DNA of 64,000 bases, taken from positions 4,693,501 to 4,757,500 of the forward strand of contig NZ_CP130630.1 in the NCBI RefSeq assembly GCF_030551255.1. The letters are read 5' to 3'. Of the stretch, positions 31,501 to 39,521 are shown piece after piece (position 1 is the first letter of the stretch; every line of letters begins with the position of its first letter). Under the pieces are notes generated by a model. It saw nothing but the letters and a program-made list of their open reading frames with translations, searched no databases and was not told the DNA's origin. The position numbers and the translations under genes were made by a program. The stretch is from Streptomyces sp. NL15-2K. Lineage in GTDB: Bacteria; Actinomycetota; Actinomycetes; Streptomycetales; Streptomycetaceae.

Positions 31501-31733
31501 CCCACCGGCAGCGAGGGCCACAGCGTGGCCTCCCCGCTGTCCCGCGCGATCACCAGCCGCTGCGCGCCCCCGTCCGAACGCGGCCCGTCCGCACGGTCCT
31601 CGGCCCACACCACGAACCCGAGTTCGAACTCCCGCACCAGCACCTCACGATGCTGGTACGACGGCACATCCCCGTTGATCCACTCTTCCGCGCGCTCCTG
31701 CGCCTGTGCGAACGTCACCATCGCGAAGCTCAC
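28527..31733 (-). CDS. Imm35-like/collagen-like linker/nucleic-acid deaminase/SUKH-4 multidomain protein
   Basis: 1068 residues. Residues 1-90 resemble the Imm35/YrhB immunity fold ([43 protein letters not shown]). About 100-750 is a Pro/Gly/Ala-rich linker with SYGYPQG blocks and long G-x-P/P-G-A collagen-like triplets. At about 755-850 lies a deaminase of the XOO_2897 type with an intact zinc site: H778-P-E780 (ligand and proton shuttle) and TELESC807-x6-C814, followed by the usual helix [12 protein letters not shown]. The last 220 residues match SUKH-4 ([32 protein letters not shown]). There is no signal peptide, so it acts inside the cell. The GTG at 31733 overlaps the upstream stop (GTGA), coupling it to the WHH-SUKH gene; ATG 31721 is an alternative. 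Function unproven; a self-restrained deaminase is the simplest reading. Confidence 0.8.
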   Translation of the reverse strand: MSFAMVTFAQAQERAEEWINGDVPSYQHREVLVREFELGFVVWAEDRADGPRSDGGAQRLVIARDSGEATLWPSLPVGEVIRRYEEEYGRPNGAAEPAPAPAARVDLNQTSFLLTPPEWLQEAADKLGIPDRRGAGGAGSGAGAAAASTGGGTPSLPETWGGQEAGAGAGAGAGAGASSGGPAPAPPSAPGVPAGATPWAGTDTNADAGEDRSVPLPATVFAPPLSGADDGPPPPTATPDAKTALISGGSRLPPTAQAPALDDPDGSGASSPGGPGTPPPGGPGGGATPPPPSPSSYGYPQGSGAAGAPPPGGSAGGVTPPPPSPSSYGYPQGGGVPGTPPPGGAPGAVPPPPPGAPSYGYPQGSDGGAGVPQPPAAGAGAPGRPLPPNAGDIADAATSKAAPPPRRGGAGANPPPPPGAPGTPGARPGSTPAPSGPGAPGAPAGGYVPTQLVSALGPDGPEGPGSGPGAPQGPGAPQGPGAQQGPGAPHAPGPPNPPGAPHSPGTPNTPGAPNPPGAPNPPGAPNPPGAPGAPGGTPPGGVHQAATMLADPGRMGPGRGAPQPPGAPGVPGAPGAPKPPGAPGAPGAPGAQGAPGSPGAPHPPGAPGMPGAPGVPQPPGAPGVPGTPPGAPGTPPGAPGSQGSSGGARGAVHHAETVLSAPPAGGPGTPPPPHAPGVPGMPPPPPAPGGPGMPPPPAPGAPGMPPGAPQPMPPGAMPPPGAMPPPGQAVPGQQPSYGYPAQQAPPTVGPGYQAVLRYRAQDGSEQQLIRRSAPGTPHPEWQIFHELRAMNVPPDQVLELHTELESCELPGAYCARMIREQWPQARITSIAPYGTDHASRQQGMRQLIAHQGELHQVADGPARPAPIRAPLPQVQPAPPIPPEGVAQELAGAFGPGLFRFEQAAVSRQGVPPVVAHSLVVAGLPTDMGPFFWAQSQPGRPVPTLAELAAERGVQPASDAGSYLVMGSDFGKAICVQYGTANIVAVPVEAGPGGGPVPPQFVNTGLPEFQRCLALLGRMWRLRFGLNQEQAGRWTVDFQAQLAALDPAALGSPESWWSVLLEQMWDGLL
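31205..31240. repeat. In-frame hexanucleotide microsatellite (CACCAG)6
   Basis: Six uninterrupted CACCAG units encode a (Gly-Ala)n run on the minus strand inside the linker of the deaminase protein. Slippage would change linker length without a frameshift. Confidence 0.85.
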
Positions 31734-32767
31734 TCCCCCACCGAAGGCGCCGAGGCCGCCGCATCCACAGGCACCGCACGCGCGAATCCGCCGTCCACCA
31801 TCAGATTCGCCACCGTCTCCAACTCCGGCGGATTGCCCGCCAGCCGGGACAGAAACGCGTCGAAATCCTCACCGCACGGCAGCAACAAGCGCTCCACCCG
31901 CTCCGCCGGCGGCCACGCCGGATCCACGTCCCGCGCGTCGTCGTACGCGCAGAACCACACCGAACCGGTCCGCTCGCCCTTCACCTTCACGGCCAGCAAC
32001 CCGCCCTGCACGAACCCGACCCCCAGATAGTCCTTGGTCAGATGGTCACGCAGACACTTGTTGACGTACACGAGGTCATTGACCGCCGCCTCGTCCCGCA
32101 CCGTGAAGAACGGCTGGTCCACCAGCAGCCCCAACTCCGCGTCCAACGCCGCCCCCACCGGCGCACACCCGCCCGCCGCCTTCAAGAACGACCGGTACGC
32201 ACCCGGCAGCCGGTACCCGAGGTCCTCCTCGACCCCCTGCACCTGCGACTCCGTCACCGCCACACCCGACTTCGGCAGCCGGAAATGCACCGGACGCGTC
32301 TCCTGAAGCGGCCGCGTCCCCCGCTTGTTCTGATCGACACGCGCCACCGCGATACCACCGTGATGCCGCAGCAACGCCTTCACCTCGACCGGAACCAACA
32401 CCAGGTGCCGCGAACCCACCATGTGATGCCACGTCAAGCCGTGCGGCGTCGCCACCGCCGACACCGTGTCCCACAACTCGTGCCCACTCGCCGCCAGCGC
32501 CGCGTTCGCCGACACGTAATCCGTCAGCCGCAACTCGTCGACCCCGAAACCCTCCGGCGGCTCGGCGATCTCCGCGGCCGCACGCGCGTAGGGCGAGAAG
32601 TCGGGGTAGCCGCGCTCGTCCACCCGCACCCCTCTCGGGTGACGGGCCGCCCGGACCGGATCCGGGAAGTGCACGACCTGCCCGGCGTAGGCCGCGTTCG
32701 GCGGCGCGGCTTGTCCCCCAGCCTGGCGGCCGGGAGGTGCCCCCAGCCCGAGCCGACCTGTCGTCAT
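31730..32767 (-). CDS. WHH-type nuclease domain fused to SMI1/KNR4 (SUKH) immunity domain
   Basis: 345 residues from ATG 32767 (GGGGG 8 nt upstream). Residues about 50-140 follow the WHH branch of the HNH/EndoVII superfamily: GYPDFSPYA, DYVSANAAL, then HGLTWHHMVGSRHLVLVP and RHHGG (W113-H114-H115, H135/H136). Where the family usually has LVPxxxH, this protein has LVPVEVK, with K130 at the expected His, so activity is uncertain. Residues about 170-340 are a SUKH domain (TESQVQGVEEDLGYRLPGAYRSFLKAAGG). Toxin and immunity folds thus occupy one polypeptide. It is the first gene of a two-gene operon (GTGA overlap) and diverges from the YwqJ deaminase gene. No secretion signal. Confidence 0.75.
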   Translation of the reverse strand: MTTGRLGLGAPPGRQAGGQAAPPNAAYAGQVVHFPDPVRAARHPRGVRVDERGYPDFSPYARAAAEIAEPPEGFGVDELRLTDYVSANAALAASGHELWDTVSAVATPHGLTWHHMVGSRHLVLVPVEVKALLRHHGGIAVARVDQNKRGTRPLQETRPVHFRLPKSGVAVTESQVQGVEEDLGYRLPGAYRSFLKAAGGCAPVGAALDAELGLLVDQPFFTVRDEAAVNDLVYVNKCLRDHLTKDYLGVGFVQGGLLAVKVKGERTGSVWFCAYDDARDVDPAWPPAERVERLLLPCGEDFDAFLSRLAGNPPELETVANLMVDGGFARAVPVDAAASAPSVGE

Positions 32768-32884
32768 GGCGGTTGCCCCCTGCGGCATTCTGTACGAACC
32801 GCAGTGACCAGCTCTGGCCCACTACGCCCCGTATCGACTGTCTCGTCCGTCTCGACTTCCGTCTCGACTTCTCTTCGTCAACCC

Positions 32885-32905
32885 TCCACGCGGAAACCGC
32901 GTGGA
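32885..32905. promoter_or_regulatory. 9-bp inverted repeat in the divergent region of the SUKH cluster
   Basis: TCCACGCGG (32885-32893), spacer AAA, CCGCGTGGA (32897-32905) is a perfect dyad. It lies in the 340-bp gap 32768-33107 between the two divergent halves of the cluster. Two direct copies of CGTCTCGACTTC lie just upstream. No gene is seen in this gap. The dyad is a candidate operator. Confidence 0.5.
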
Positions 32906-33107
32906 TCGCGGTGCGGACAGCCTATGCGGTACGACGACACCGGTCACCGGGCCCCGGTCAGCGACCCTCCGCTTCCGTGACCAGCCGTCACCCCGTCGTG
33001 ACAGCCCGCCCAAACCCGGGCGTGTCGCGAAGCCCCAGCTTCCCCACCAGCCTCGCCATTTGGCAGTCTGTCTCCGCCGGGGGGATGCTCGGGAGGGGAT
33101 GACGATC

Positions 33108-33647
33108 ATGAACACGACGCAGACGGGACCACAAGCAGCACCGCGACCAGGCACGCCCGCGGCCGCGTCCGGCGACCCCCGCATCGGCTGGAGCAGCACC
33201 GAAACCCCGCACGCCCCCGCTCTGCGCCACCGCCGCGACGGCATACTCCCCACCGTCGCCGCCGCCCTCTCCGTCCGCGGCGCCACCCTCACCGGCACCG
33301 CCGCCCGCGGCGACCAGCCACCCGCCCTGCACCCCCTCGTCCAGGACTTCCTGGACATCCTCCCCAGCGCCGGGCGCGACCGCTTCACCGGCCGCTGCGC
33401 CGAAACCATGCTCATCTCCCGTCACATCGCCGCCGCCGACGCCGCCCGCAGCAAACGCGCCGCCCGCAGACCGATGACCAACGGCGAAGCCCGCAAAGCC
33501 CTCAAACAGGCCAAACTCACCGCCAGACGCATCCGCGAGGACGGCGACCCCCTCCACGGCAGCTTCGCCGCACCCTGCCGCGCCTGCACAGCCCTCAGCG
33601 CCCACTTCGGCGTCCGCATCGTCGACCCCACGACGACAGCCGGCTGA
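33108..33647 (+). CDS. YwqJ-type deaminase
   Basis: 179 residues from ATG 33108 (GGGAGGGG about 9 nt upstream; ATG 33099 sits too close to that site). The C-terminal 105 residues have the YwqJ deaminase layout: LHPLVQDFLDILP, then GRCAET with C97-A98-E99 (zinc ligand and catalytic Glu), a helix REDGDPLHG, and P156-C157-R-A-C160 completing the zinc site, then FGVRIV. The active site looks intact. The N-terminal 70 residues are low complexity without a signal peptide. It is followed at 158 bp by a SUKH-3 gene in the same direction, a plausible toxin-immunity order. Target (nucleotide or nucleic acid) unknown. Confidence 0.82.
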   Translation: MNTTQTGPQAAPRPGTPAAASGDPRIGWSSTETPHAPALRHRRDGILPTVAAALSVRGATLTGTAARGDQPPALHPLVQDFLDILPSAGRDRFTGRCAETMLISRHIAAADAARSKRAARRPMTNGEARKALKQAKLTARRIREDGDPLHGSFAAPCRACTALSAHFGVRIVDPTTTAG

Positions 33648-33664
33648 CCCGCAACACACCCTCC

Positions 33665-33728
33665 ATCACCCCGTCACCCCATCACCCCATCACCCCGTCA
33701 CCCCGTCACCCCGTCACCCCGTCACCCC
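33665..33728. repeat. Eight tandem 8-bp repeats (RTCACCCC) between deaminase and SUKH-3 genes
   Basis: Eight units, ATCACCCC or GTCACCCC, run head to tail with no other variation. They fill much of the 158-bp gap between the deaminase stop and the SUKH-3 start. Confidence 0.92.
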
Positions 33729-33805
33729 TCACATCCCCCACAGCAAGGAAAACCGCACGACAGCGCCACCAGCGCTGGTCCCTGACCTCGACGAACGAAC
33801 GGCAG

Positions 33806-34300
33806 ATGCACCCCGACCGCACCTCCACCACACGCTTCCCGGTACCCGTCGACGCCGCCCTGCGCGCCGCCGGCTGGCAACCCGGACGCTGGGACATAAA
33901 GCAGGCCGAAATCTGGGCCGACGCCCTGCGCGACCACACCTCACCCGCCGGACACCGGCACGCCGTCTTCCCCGCAGCCGTCGAAGCCTGGGCCGAATTC
34001 GGCGGCCTCCACATCACCCCCACCGGACCCGGCCGCCAGATCGCCCCCGCCGCCCTCCACTTCGACCCGCTGCACGGCCTCCACATGGCCCGCACCCTCG
34101 GCGACCTCGGCCGCGCCCTCGACACCCAGGTCTGCCCCCTCGGCGCCGAAACCGACACCCAAGCACTCCTCGCCATCGACACCGCCGGCCGCGTCTACGC
34201 CCTCGACCACACCGGCGACTGGTACCTCGGCCCCGACCTCGACCAGGCCCTCGCCACCCTCGTCTCCGGCATAGAACCCAGCCGCCTGACAGCCGACTGA
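33806..34300 (+). CDS. SUKH-3 immunity protein
   Basis: 164 residues. Matches the SUKH-3 pattern: RFPVPVDAALRAAGWQPGRWD at the start, AVEAWAEFGGLHITPTGPG in the middle (the F-G-G-L motif), HFDPLHG, and TDTQALLAIDTAGRVYAL near the end. The product is a cytoplasmic binding protein thought to neutralise cognate toxins by direct contact. Its position downstream of the YwqJ deaminase suggests that enzyme as partner. The start ATG 33806 has only a weak Shine-Dalgarno, but the family N-terminus begins a few residues later. Confidence 0.82.
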   Translation: MHPDRTSTTRFPVPVDAALRAAGWQPGRWDIKQAEIWADALRDHTSPAGHRHAVFPAAVEAWAEFGGLHITPTGPGRQIAPAALHFDPLHGLHMARTLGDLGRALDTQVCPLGAETDTQALLAIDTAGRVYALDHTGDWYLGPDLDQALATLVSGIEPSRLTAD

Positions 34301-34347
34301 GCCCCGGCAGCGGCGGCCACGCGACCGACCGCACGGCGCCTACGCGG

Positions 34348-35661
34348 TCACGACGCCGGAAGCACCGCCGACACCCGAAAACCCCCCGCATCCGTCGGCC
34401 CCGACACAAACACACCGCCCAGCGCCGAAACCCGCTCCTTCATCCCCACCAGCCCATTGCCGCCGGACGGCAACCGCGCCGACGAGGCCGACGACACCTC
34501 GTCCGGCGGCTCGTTCTCCACCTGCATCGCGATCTCCGACGCCCGATGCGCCAACCGCACATGCGTCTTCGCCCCCGCCGCATGCTTGTGGACGTTCGTC
34601 AACGCCTCCTGCACCACACGGAACGCCGTCTGCTCGATCTCCGCCGCATACGACCGCGCCTCACCCTCCACCGACAGATCGACCACCATCCCCGCGGCCG
34701 CCGACTGCCCCACCAACACCTCCAGATCCGACAGACAAGGCCCCTCCGCCCCACCCTCGTCATCGGACACCCGCGACGCCGCCGCAGCAGCGGCCACCCC
34801 CACCGCCGCCAACGGCACACCCTCACGCCGCGCCACACCGCCGTCCCCGCTGCGCAGCACCCCGAGCATCTCCCGCAACTCGGTCAACGCCTGCCGCCCC
34901 ATGTCCCCCACCAACGCGGCATTCTTCACAGCCTTCTCGGGATCCTTGCGAGCCACCGCCTGCAGCGCGGCCGCATGCACCACCATCAAGCTCACCCGAT
35001 GAGCGACGACGTCATGCATCTCCCGCGCGATCCGAGTCCGCTCCTCATTCCGCGCCCACTCGGCCCGCTCCTCGGCCCGCTCCGCCAACAACTGAAGCTC
35101 CCGCTCCAGACTGTCCGCCCGCTCCCGCAGACTCTCCATCAACCGCCGCCGCGCCCCTATGTACAGACCCAGCAGAACCGGCGGCGCGGTCAGCCCCAGC
35201 GAAATCGTGATCGCCGCGAAGGGGACGAACCAGTCCCCGATCGTCAATTCCCCTTGCGCCATGTCCTGCCGCACCTGCACGAACGTCACGATCAACGTCC
35301 CCACCAGCGACATCCCCGCCAGCGATCCGATGATCCGCCGCGGCAACTCCGACGCCGCCAACGTGTACAGGCCGACGATGCCCATCAGGAAACCCATCTG
35401 AGCAGGCGTGATCGCGATCGTCACCAGCACCACCGCGACCGGCCACCTGCGCCGCACCACCAGCACAGAGCCGGCCAACAGCCCGAACACGATCCCGGCG
35501 GCCACCGGAATCCCCGCGTCCCGCGCGAAGGGATACCCCTCCACCGCGCACTCCGCCGACGACACCACCGCCAGACTCAAATCCAACGCCGCACTTCGCC
35601 GCCGCACCCACCACCACGGCCCTCCCAAGGCCGTCGTGTGGTCTTCCCCCGTCGTGGTCAT
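34348..35661 (-). CDS. Orphan sensor histidine kinase (NarL-partner, HisKA_3 type)
   Basis: 437 residues. Four to six N-terminal membrane helices (about 25-165) have short external loops. A coiled linker (ERADSLERELQLLAERAEERAEWARNEERTRIARE) leads to the H-box EMHDVVAHRVSLM with the phosphorylated His near 218, and the HATPase_c domain has FRVVQEALTNVHKHA (N-box) and GGNGLVGMKERV (G-box). This type normally signals to a LuxR/NarL regulator. None is adjacent, so the kinase is an orphan here. The gene diverges from the HTH protein at 35823. Confidence 0.92.
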   Translation of the reverse strand: MTTTGEDHTTALGGPWWWVRRRSAALDLSLAVVSSAECAVEGYPFARDAGIPVAAGIVFGLLAGSVLVVRRRWPVAVVLVTIAITPAQMGFLMGIVGLYTLAASELPRRIIGSLAGMSLVGTLIVTFVQVRQDMAQGELTIGDWFVPFAAITISLGLTAPPVLLGLYIGARRRLMESLRERADSLERELQLLAERAEERAEWARNEERTRIAREMHDVVAHRVSLMVVHAAALQAVARKDPEKAVKNAALVGDMGRQALTELREMLGVLRSGDGGVARREGVPLAAVGVAAAAAASRVSDDEGGAEGPCLSDLEVLVGQSAAAGMVVDLSVEGEARSYAAEIEQTAFRVVQEALTNVHKHAAGAKTHVRLAHRASEIAMQVENEPPDEVSSASSARLPSGGNGLVGMKERVSALGGVFVSGPTDAGGFRVSAVLPAS

Positions 35662-35822
35662 GCCTCCAGCCTACGGGCGCCCGGCGCCCCTTTTCCGGTG
35701 AGTTTCGACGCCTGGCCCACACCACACTCCGTGATCGAACGGCGACGATTCCGCCTGAAATCCCTCGAACTGCTGAATCGCTCACCGTTCGACCCCGGAA
35801 GATCGGATTCCGGCCGGACGGT

Positions 35823-36692
35823 ATGCGTATGGCACATGCGCATGGCAAGTACGCGGACTTCGAGGGGTTGCGGGAGCGGGCGGTGGGGCTGCGGCGCGAG
35901 GGACTCAGCCGACGCCAGATCCGCGACCGACTGCACGTCGACAACAACGACATCCTCAACCGCCTCCTGGAGGGCGAGCCGCCTCCGGAATGGACGAAGC
36001 GCCCGAACGCGAAGGACGACCTGAGGGACAGGGCGAGGGAACTGCGGCTCCAGGGCTGGACGTACGACCAGATCCAGGTGGAGCTGGGGTGCTCCAAGAG
36101 TTCGATCTCGTTGTGGGTACGGGATCTGCCGAAGCCGGAGCGTCGGAAGCGGACGCGGGAGGAGGCATCGGCGATCGCCAAGCGCGGCTGGGAAGCCACA
36201 CTGCGTCTGCGGGAAGAGGAGCGCCAGCGGACCCAGCAGTCGGCGGCGCGAGAGATCGGGCAGCTGACGGACCGCGAGCTTTTCCTGGTGGGCATCGGCC
36301 TCTATTGGGCCGAGGGCTCGAAGAGCAAGCCGTACCGGCGACAGGAGCGCGTCACCTTCGTGAACAGCGACCCCGGCATGATCACCCTCTTCCTGGCCTG
36401 GCTCAATCTGCTCGGGGTGGAGCCGGAACGCCTCAGGTTCGCCGTGCAGATCCACGAGACCGCCGACGTGGCAAGCGCCGAGCAGTTCTGGGCAGATCAT
36501 GTCGGCGTCGAACGATCAGCGCTTCTCAAGACGACACTCAAGAAGCACAAACCCAGCACGAACCGGAAGAACACAAACGAGACCTACTACGGCTGCCTCC
36601 GTGTCGATGCCCGGGGAGGAGCCGACCTGTACCGTCGTATCGAAGGCTGGTGGTCTGGCATGGTGGTGGAGGCCAAGCGGCGAACCGCGTAG
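35823..36692 (+). CDS. HTH protein with LAGLIDADG-like domain, upstream of tRNA-Gln
   Basis: 289 residues. Two resolvase-like helix-turn-helix segments are visible: GLSRRQIRDRLHVDNNDILNRLL near 28-50 and GWTYDQIQVELGCSKSSISLWVRDLP near 77-102. The C-terminal half reads like a LAGLIDADG-fold domain (FLVGIGLYWAEGSKSK, VTFVNSDPGMITLFLAWL, IHETADVASAEQFWADHVGV). A WhiA-like or homing-endonuclease-derived DNA-binding protein is possible. Catalytic acids cannot be asserted. ATG 35829 is an alternative start. It ends 14 bp before the tRNA gene in the same direction. Function unknown. Confidence 0.6.
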   Translation: MRMAHAHGKYADFEGLRERAVGLRREGLSRRQIRDRLHVDNNDILNRLLEGEPPPEWTKRPNAKDDLRDRARELRLQGWTYDQIQVELGCSKSSISLWVRDLPKPERRKRTREEASAIAKRGWEATLRLREEERQRTQQSAAREIGQLTDRELFLVGIGLYWAEGSKSKPYRRQERVTFVNSDPGMITLFLAWLNLLGVEPERLRFAVQIHETADVASAEQFWADHVGVERSALLKTTLKKHKPSTNRKNTNETYYGCLRVDARGGADLYRRIEGWWSGMVVEAKRRTA

Positions 36693-36706
36693 GCTGCCCT
36701 CGGTAA

Positions 36707-36778
36707 TCCCCCGTGGTGTAATCGGCAACACACTCCGCTTTGGACGGTGTATTTCAGGTTCGAGTCCTGGCGGGGGAG
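36707..36778 (+). tRNA. tRNA-Gln (anticodon UUG)
   Basis: Seven-base-pair acceptor stem TCCCCCG/CGGGGGA, D-arm GTGT...ACAC, anticodon loop CTTTGGA giving UUG, T-arm with GGTTCGAGTCC. CCA is not encoded. In the anticodon stem, CTCCG/CGGTG leaves one U-U mismatch (28/42). Confidence 0.93.
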
Positions 36779-36791
36779 CAATGCTCGGTTC

Positions 36792-36817
36792 GGGCCCTGA
36801 CTGACCTGTCAGGGCCC
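36792..36817 (+). terminator. Hairpin terminator after tRNA-Gln
   Basis: GGGCCCTGAC (36792-36801) and GTCAGGGCCC (36808-36817) form a perfect 10-bp stem with a 6-nt loop, followed by TTACT, 14 bp past the tRNA end. Confidence 0.8.
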
Positions 36818-36896
36818 TTACTCATAACCCTCACGAAACCCCCCGGTATCCTGCGGATGTCCAACCCCCACCCATCCAAAGCCGAAGGGCAACCCC

Positions 36897-38345
36897 GTGA
36901 GCGCCATTCGCCCGGCAGCCGTCGTCGTTCTCGCAGCGGGTGAGGGCACCCGTATGAAGTCGGCCACACCCAAGGTCCTGCACGAGATCTGTGGCCGTTC
37001 CCTCGTGGGCCATGTGCTCGCCGCCGCGCGTGCGTTGCGGCCCGAGAACCTCGTCGTGGTCGTGGGCCACGCCCGTGAGAAGGTCACCGCGCACCTCGCC
37101 GAGATCGACGCCGAGGTCCGCACGGCGGTGCAGGCGCAGCAGAACGGCACCGGGCACGCCGTACGCATGGCGCTGGAGGAGCTCGGCGGTTCCGTCGACG
37201 GGACGGTGGTCGTCGTATGCGGGGATACGCCCTTGCTGACCGGCGAGACGCTTCAGGCCCTCGCCGCCACCCACTCGGCCGACGGCAACGCGGTCACCGT
37301 GCTCACCGCCGAGGTGCCGGACGCCACCGGTTACGGCCGTATCGTGCGCGACGGCGCCTCCGGGGCCGTCACCGCGATCGTCGAGCACAAGGACGCCTCC
37401 GAGTCGCAGCGGTCCATCCGGGAGATCAACTCCGGGGTGTTCGCGTTCGACGGGCAGTTGCTCGCGGACGCGCTCGGGAAGGTCCGTACGGACAACAGTC
37501 AGGGTGAGGAGTACCTCACCGACGTCCTCGGGATTCTCCGTGAGGCCGGTCACCGGGTCGGTGCCTCCGTGGCCGCCGATCACCGGGAGATCGCCGGGAT
37601 CAACAACCGGGTGCAGCTCTCCGAGGCGCGCCGGATTCTCAACGACCGGCTGCTCACCGAGGCCATGCTGGCCGGCGTGACCGTCATCGACCCGGCGACG
37701 ACCTGGGTCGACGTGACTGTCACCTTCGAGCAGGACGCCGTCGTGCACCCGGGTACTCAGCTGCACGGTTCCACGCATCTGGGTGAGGGCGCGGAGGTGG
37801 GCCCCAACAGCCGCCTCGTCGACACTCGTGTCGGGGCCGGCGCTCGCGTGGACAACACGGTTGCCAACGGTGCGGAGGTCGGTCCGCAGGCGAGTGTGGG
37901 GCCGTTCGCCTACCTCCGGCCGGGTACGTGCCTGGGTCCGAAGGGCAAGATCGGGACGTACGTGGAGACCAAGAACGCCTCCATCGGCGAGGGGACCAAG
38001 ATCCCTCACCTCTCGTACGTCGGTGACGCCACCATCGGTGAGTACACGAACATCGGTGCCGCGAGTGTGTTCGTGAACTACGACGGGCAGGCCAAGCACC
38101 ACACCACGGTGGGTTCGCACTGCCGTACCGGTTCGGACAACATGTTTGTGGCTCCTGTCACGGTCGGGGACGGCGCGTACACCGCGGCGGGCTCGGTGAT
38201 CACGAAGGATGTGCCGCCGGGTTCGTTGGCCGTGGCCCGTGGTCAGCAGCGGAATATCGAGGGTTGGGTGGCTCGTAAGCGTCCGGGGAGCGCGGCTGCG
38301 AAGGCGGCCGAGGAGGCCTCCCGCCAGGGGGATGGCGAAGACTGA
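36897..38345 (+). CDS. glmU: Bifunctional GlmU: GlcNAc-1-P uridyltransferase / GlcN-1-P acetyltransferase
   Basis: 482 residues from GTG 36897 (AAGGG 7 nt upstream). The N-terminal pyrophosphorylase domain has [23 protein letters not shown] (G-x-G-T-x-M...K), QNGTGHAV and the CGDTPLL metal site. From about residue 255 the left-handed beta-helix hexapeptide repeats begin ([21 protein letters not shown]). The acetyltransferase site [27 protein letters not shown] and the [11 protein letters not shown] and TVGSHC loops are intact. The enzyme makes UDP-GlcNAc for peptidoglycan. It stands 149 bp before prs in the same direction. Confidence 0.98.
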   Translation: MSAIRPAAVVVLAAGEGTRMKSATPKVLHEICGRSLVGHVLAAARALRPENLVVVVGHAREKVTAHLAEIDAEVRTAVQAQQNGTGHAVRMALEELGGSVDGTVVVVCGDTPLLTGETLQALAATHSADGNAVTVLTAEVPDATGYGRIVRDGASGAVTAIVEHKDASESQRSIREINSGVFAFDGQLLADALGKVRTDNSQGEEYLTDVLGILREAGHRVGASVAADHREIAGINNRVQLSEARRILNDRLLTEAMLAGVTVIDPATTWVDVTVTFEQDAVVHPGTQLHGSTHLGEGAEVGPNSRLVDTRVGAGARVDNTVANGAEVGPQASVGPFAYLRPGTCLGPKGKIGTYVETKNASIGEGTKIPHLSYVGDATIGEYTNIGAASVFVNYDGQAKHHTTVGSHCRTGSDNMFVAPVTVGDGAYTAAGSVITKDVPPGSLAVARGQQRNIEGWVARKRPGSAAAKAAEEASRQGDGED

Positions 38346-38494
38346 CCGGAAACGGGCACGCCGGACACGGCGTACCGTGATAAGTGCACATCCACATAAG
38401 TGGACACCTGCACCCCACCAGCCGGGACGGCCTCTCGCAGCCAGCTGAGAGGGTTGTTCGGTACCAGTTGTGAGACCTCTGAGGAGACAGTGCT

Positions 38495-39475
38495 GTGACC
38501 GGGATCAAGACGACCGGCGAGAAGAAGATGATGTTCTTCTCCGGCCGCGCCCACCCCGAGCTTGCCGAGGAGGTCGCCCACCAGCTGGGTGTCGGGGTTG
38601 TCCCGACCAAGGCCTTCGACTTCGCCAACGGCGAGATCTATGTGCGTTATCAGGAGTCTGCGCGTGGTGCGGACTGCTTCGTGATTCAGAGCCATACGGC
38701 TCCGATCAATCAGTGGATCATGGAGCAGTTGATCATGATCGACGCGCTGAAGCGGGCGTCGGCGCGCTCCATCACGGTCATCGTGCCGTTCTACGGTTAC
38801 GCGCGGCAGGACAAGAAGCACCGTGGACGTGAACCGATTTCGGCGCGTCTGATCGCGGACATGATGAAGACGGCGGGTGCGGATCGCATTCTGACCGTGG
38901 ACCTGCACACCGATCAGATCCAGGGGTTCTTCGACGGGCCGGTGGATCATCTGTTCGCGCTTCCGCTTCTCGCGGACTATGTGGGCGAGAAGGTGGACAA
39001 GGGCAAGTTGACGGTGGTGTCCCCGGACGCCGGCCGGGTGCGGGTCGCGGACCGGTGGTGCGACCGGCTGGGTGCGCCGCTGGCGATCGTGCACAAGCGG
39101 CGTGACAAGGATGTGGCGAACCAGGTGACCGTCCACGAGGTGGTGGGTGAGGTCAAGGGGCGTGTGTGTGTGCTGGTCGACGACATGATCGACACGGGTG
39201 GCACGATCTGCGCGGCCGCGGACGCTCTTTTCGCGCACGGCGCGGAGGACGTCATCGTGACGGCTACGCACGGTGTGCTGTCGGGTCCGGCGGCGGACCG
39301 GTTGAAGAACTCCCGGGTGAGTGAGTTCGTGTTCACGAACACGCTGCCGACTCCGGGTGAGCTGAGCGATGGCCTGGACAAGATCACGGTGTTGTCGATC
39401 GCGCCGACGATCGCGAGTGCGGTGCGTGAGGTGTTCGAGGACGGTTCGGTGACGAGCTTGTTCGACGAGCAGTAG
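38495..39475 (+). CDS. prs: Ribose-phosphate pyrophosphokinase (PRPP synthetase)
   Basis: 326 residues from GTG 38495 (GAGGAG upstream). Class I motifs: FFSGRAHPELAEEVA, the catalytic flexible-loop and ATP region (YGYARQDKKHRGREPISARL), the metal-binding VDLHTDQIQGFF, and the PRPP loop LVDDMIDTGGTI. It transfers pyrophosphate from ATP to ribose-5-phosphate in the cytoplasm, feeding nucleotide, His and Trp synthesis. Co-oriented with glmU and rplY, the order usual in actinomycetes. Confidence 0.98.
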   Translation: MTGIKTTGEKKMMFFSGRAHPELAEEVAHQLGVGVVPTKAFDFANGEIYVRYQESARGADCFVIQSHTAPINQWIMEQLIMIDALKRASARSITVIVPFYGYARQDKKHRGREPISARLIADMMKTAGADRILTVDLHTDQIQGFFDGPVDHLFALPLLADYVGEKVDKGKLTVVSPDAGRVRVADRWCDRLGAPLAIVHKRRDKDVANQVTVHEVVGEVKGRVCVLVDDMIDTGGTICAAADALFAHGAEDVIVTATHGVLSGPAADRLKNSRVSEFVFTNTLPTPGELSDGLDKITVLSIAPTIASAVREVFEDGSVTSLFDEQ

Positions 39476-39521
39476 GGACAGTCGAGCAGTAGGGACGGTA
39501 GGGACCCCTCACAAGATCCTT

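Noticed and set aside
28434..32030. Long plus-strand frames, including a collagen-like 350-codon one (29566-30618)
   Set aside because: The GGX-type repeat is the mirror of the Pro/Gly-rich linker on the minus strand. The minus frame is flanked by recognisable Imm35, deaminase and SUKH-4 domains.
33665..33728. Possible CRISPR array
   Set aside because: The units are 8 bp, contiguous and without spacers; no cas genes are in the window.
35823..36692. Response regulator partner for the histidine kinase
   Set aside because: No receiver domain (no acidic pocket, Asp or Lys motif) is present; it has two resolvase-like HTH segments and a different C-terminal domain.
36707..36817. tRNA-Gln as an integration (att) site with an adjacent prophage
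   Set aside because: No integrase gene and no duplicated tRNA 3' end were seen nearby; the downstream genes are core (glmU, prs).
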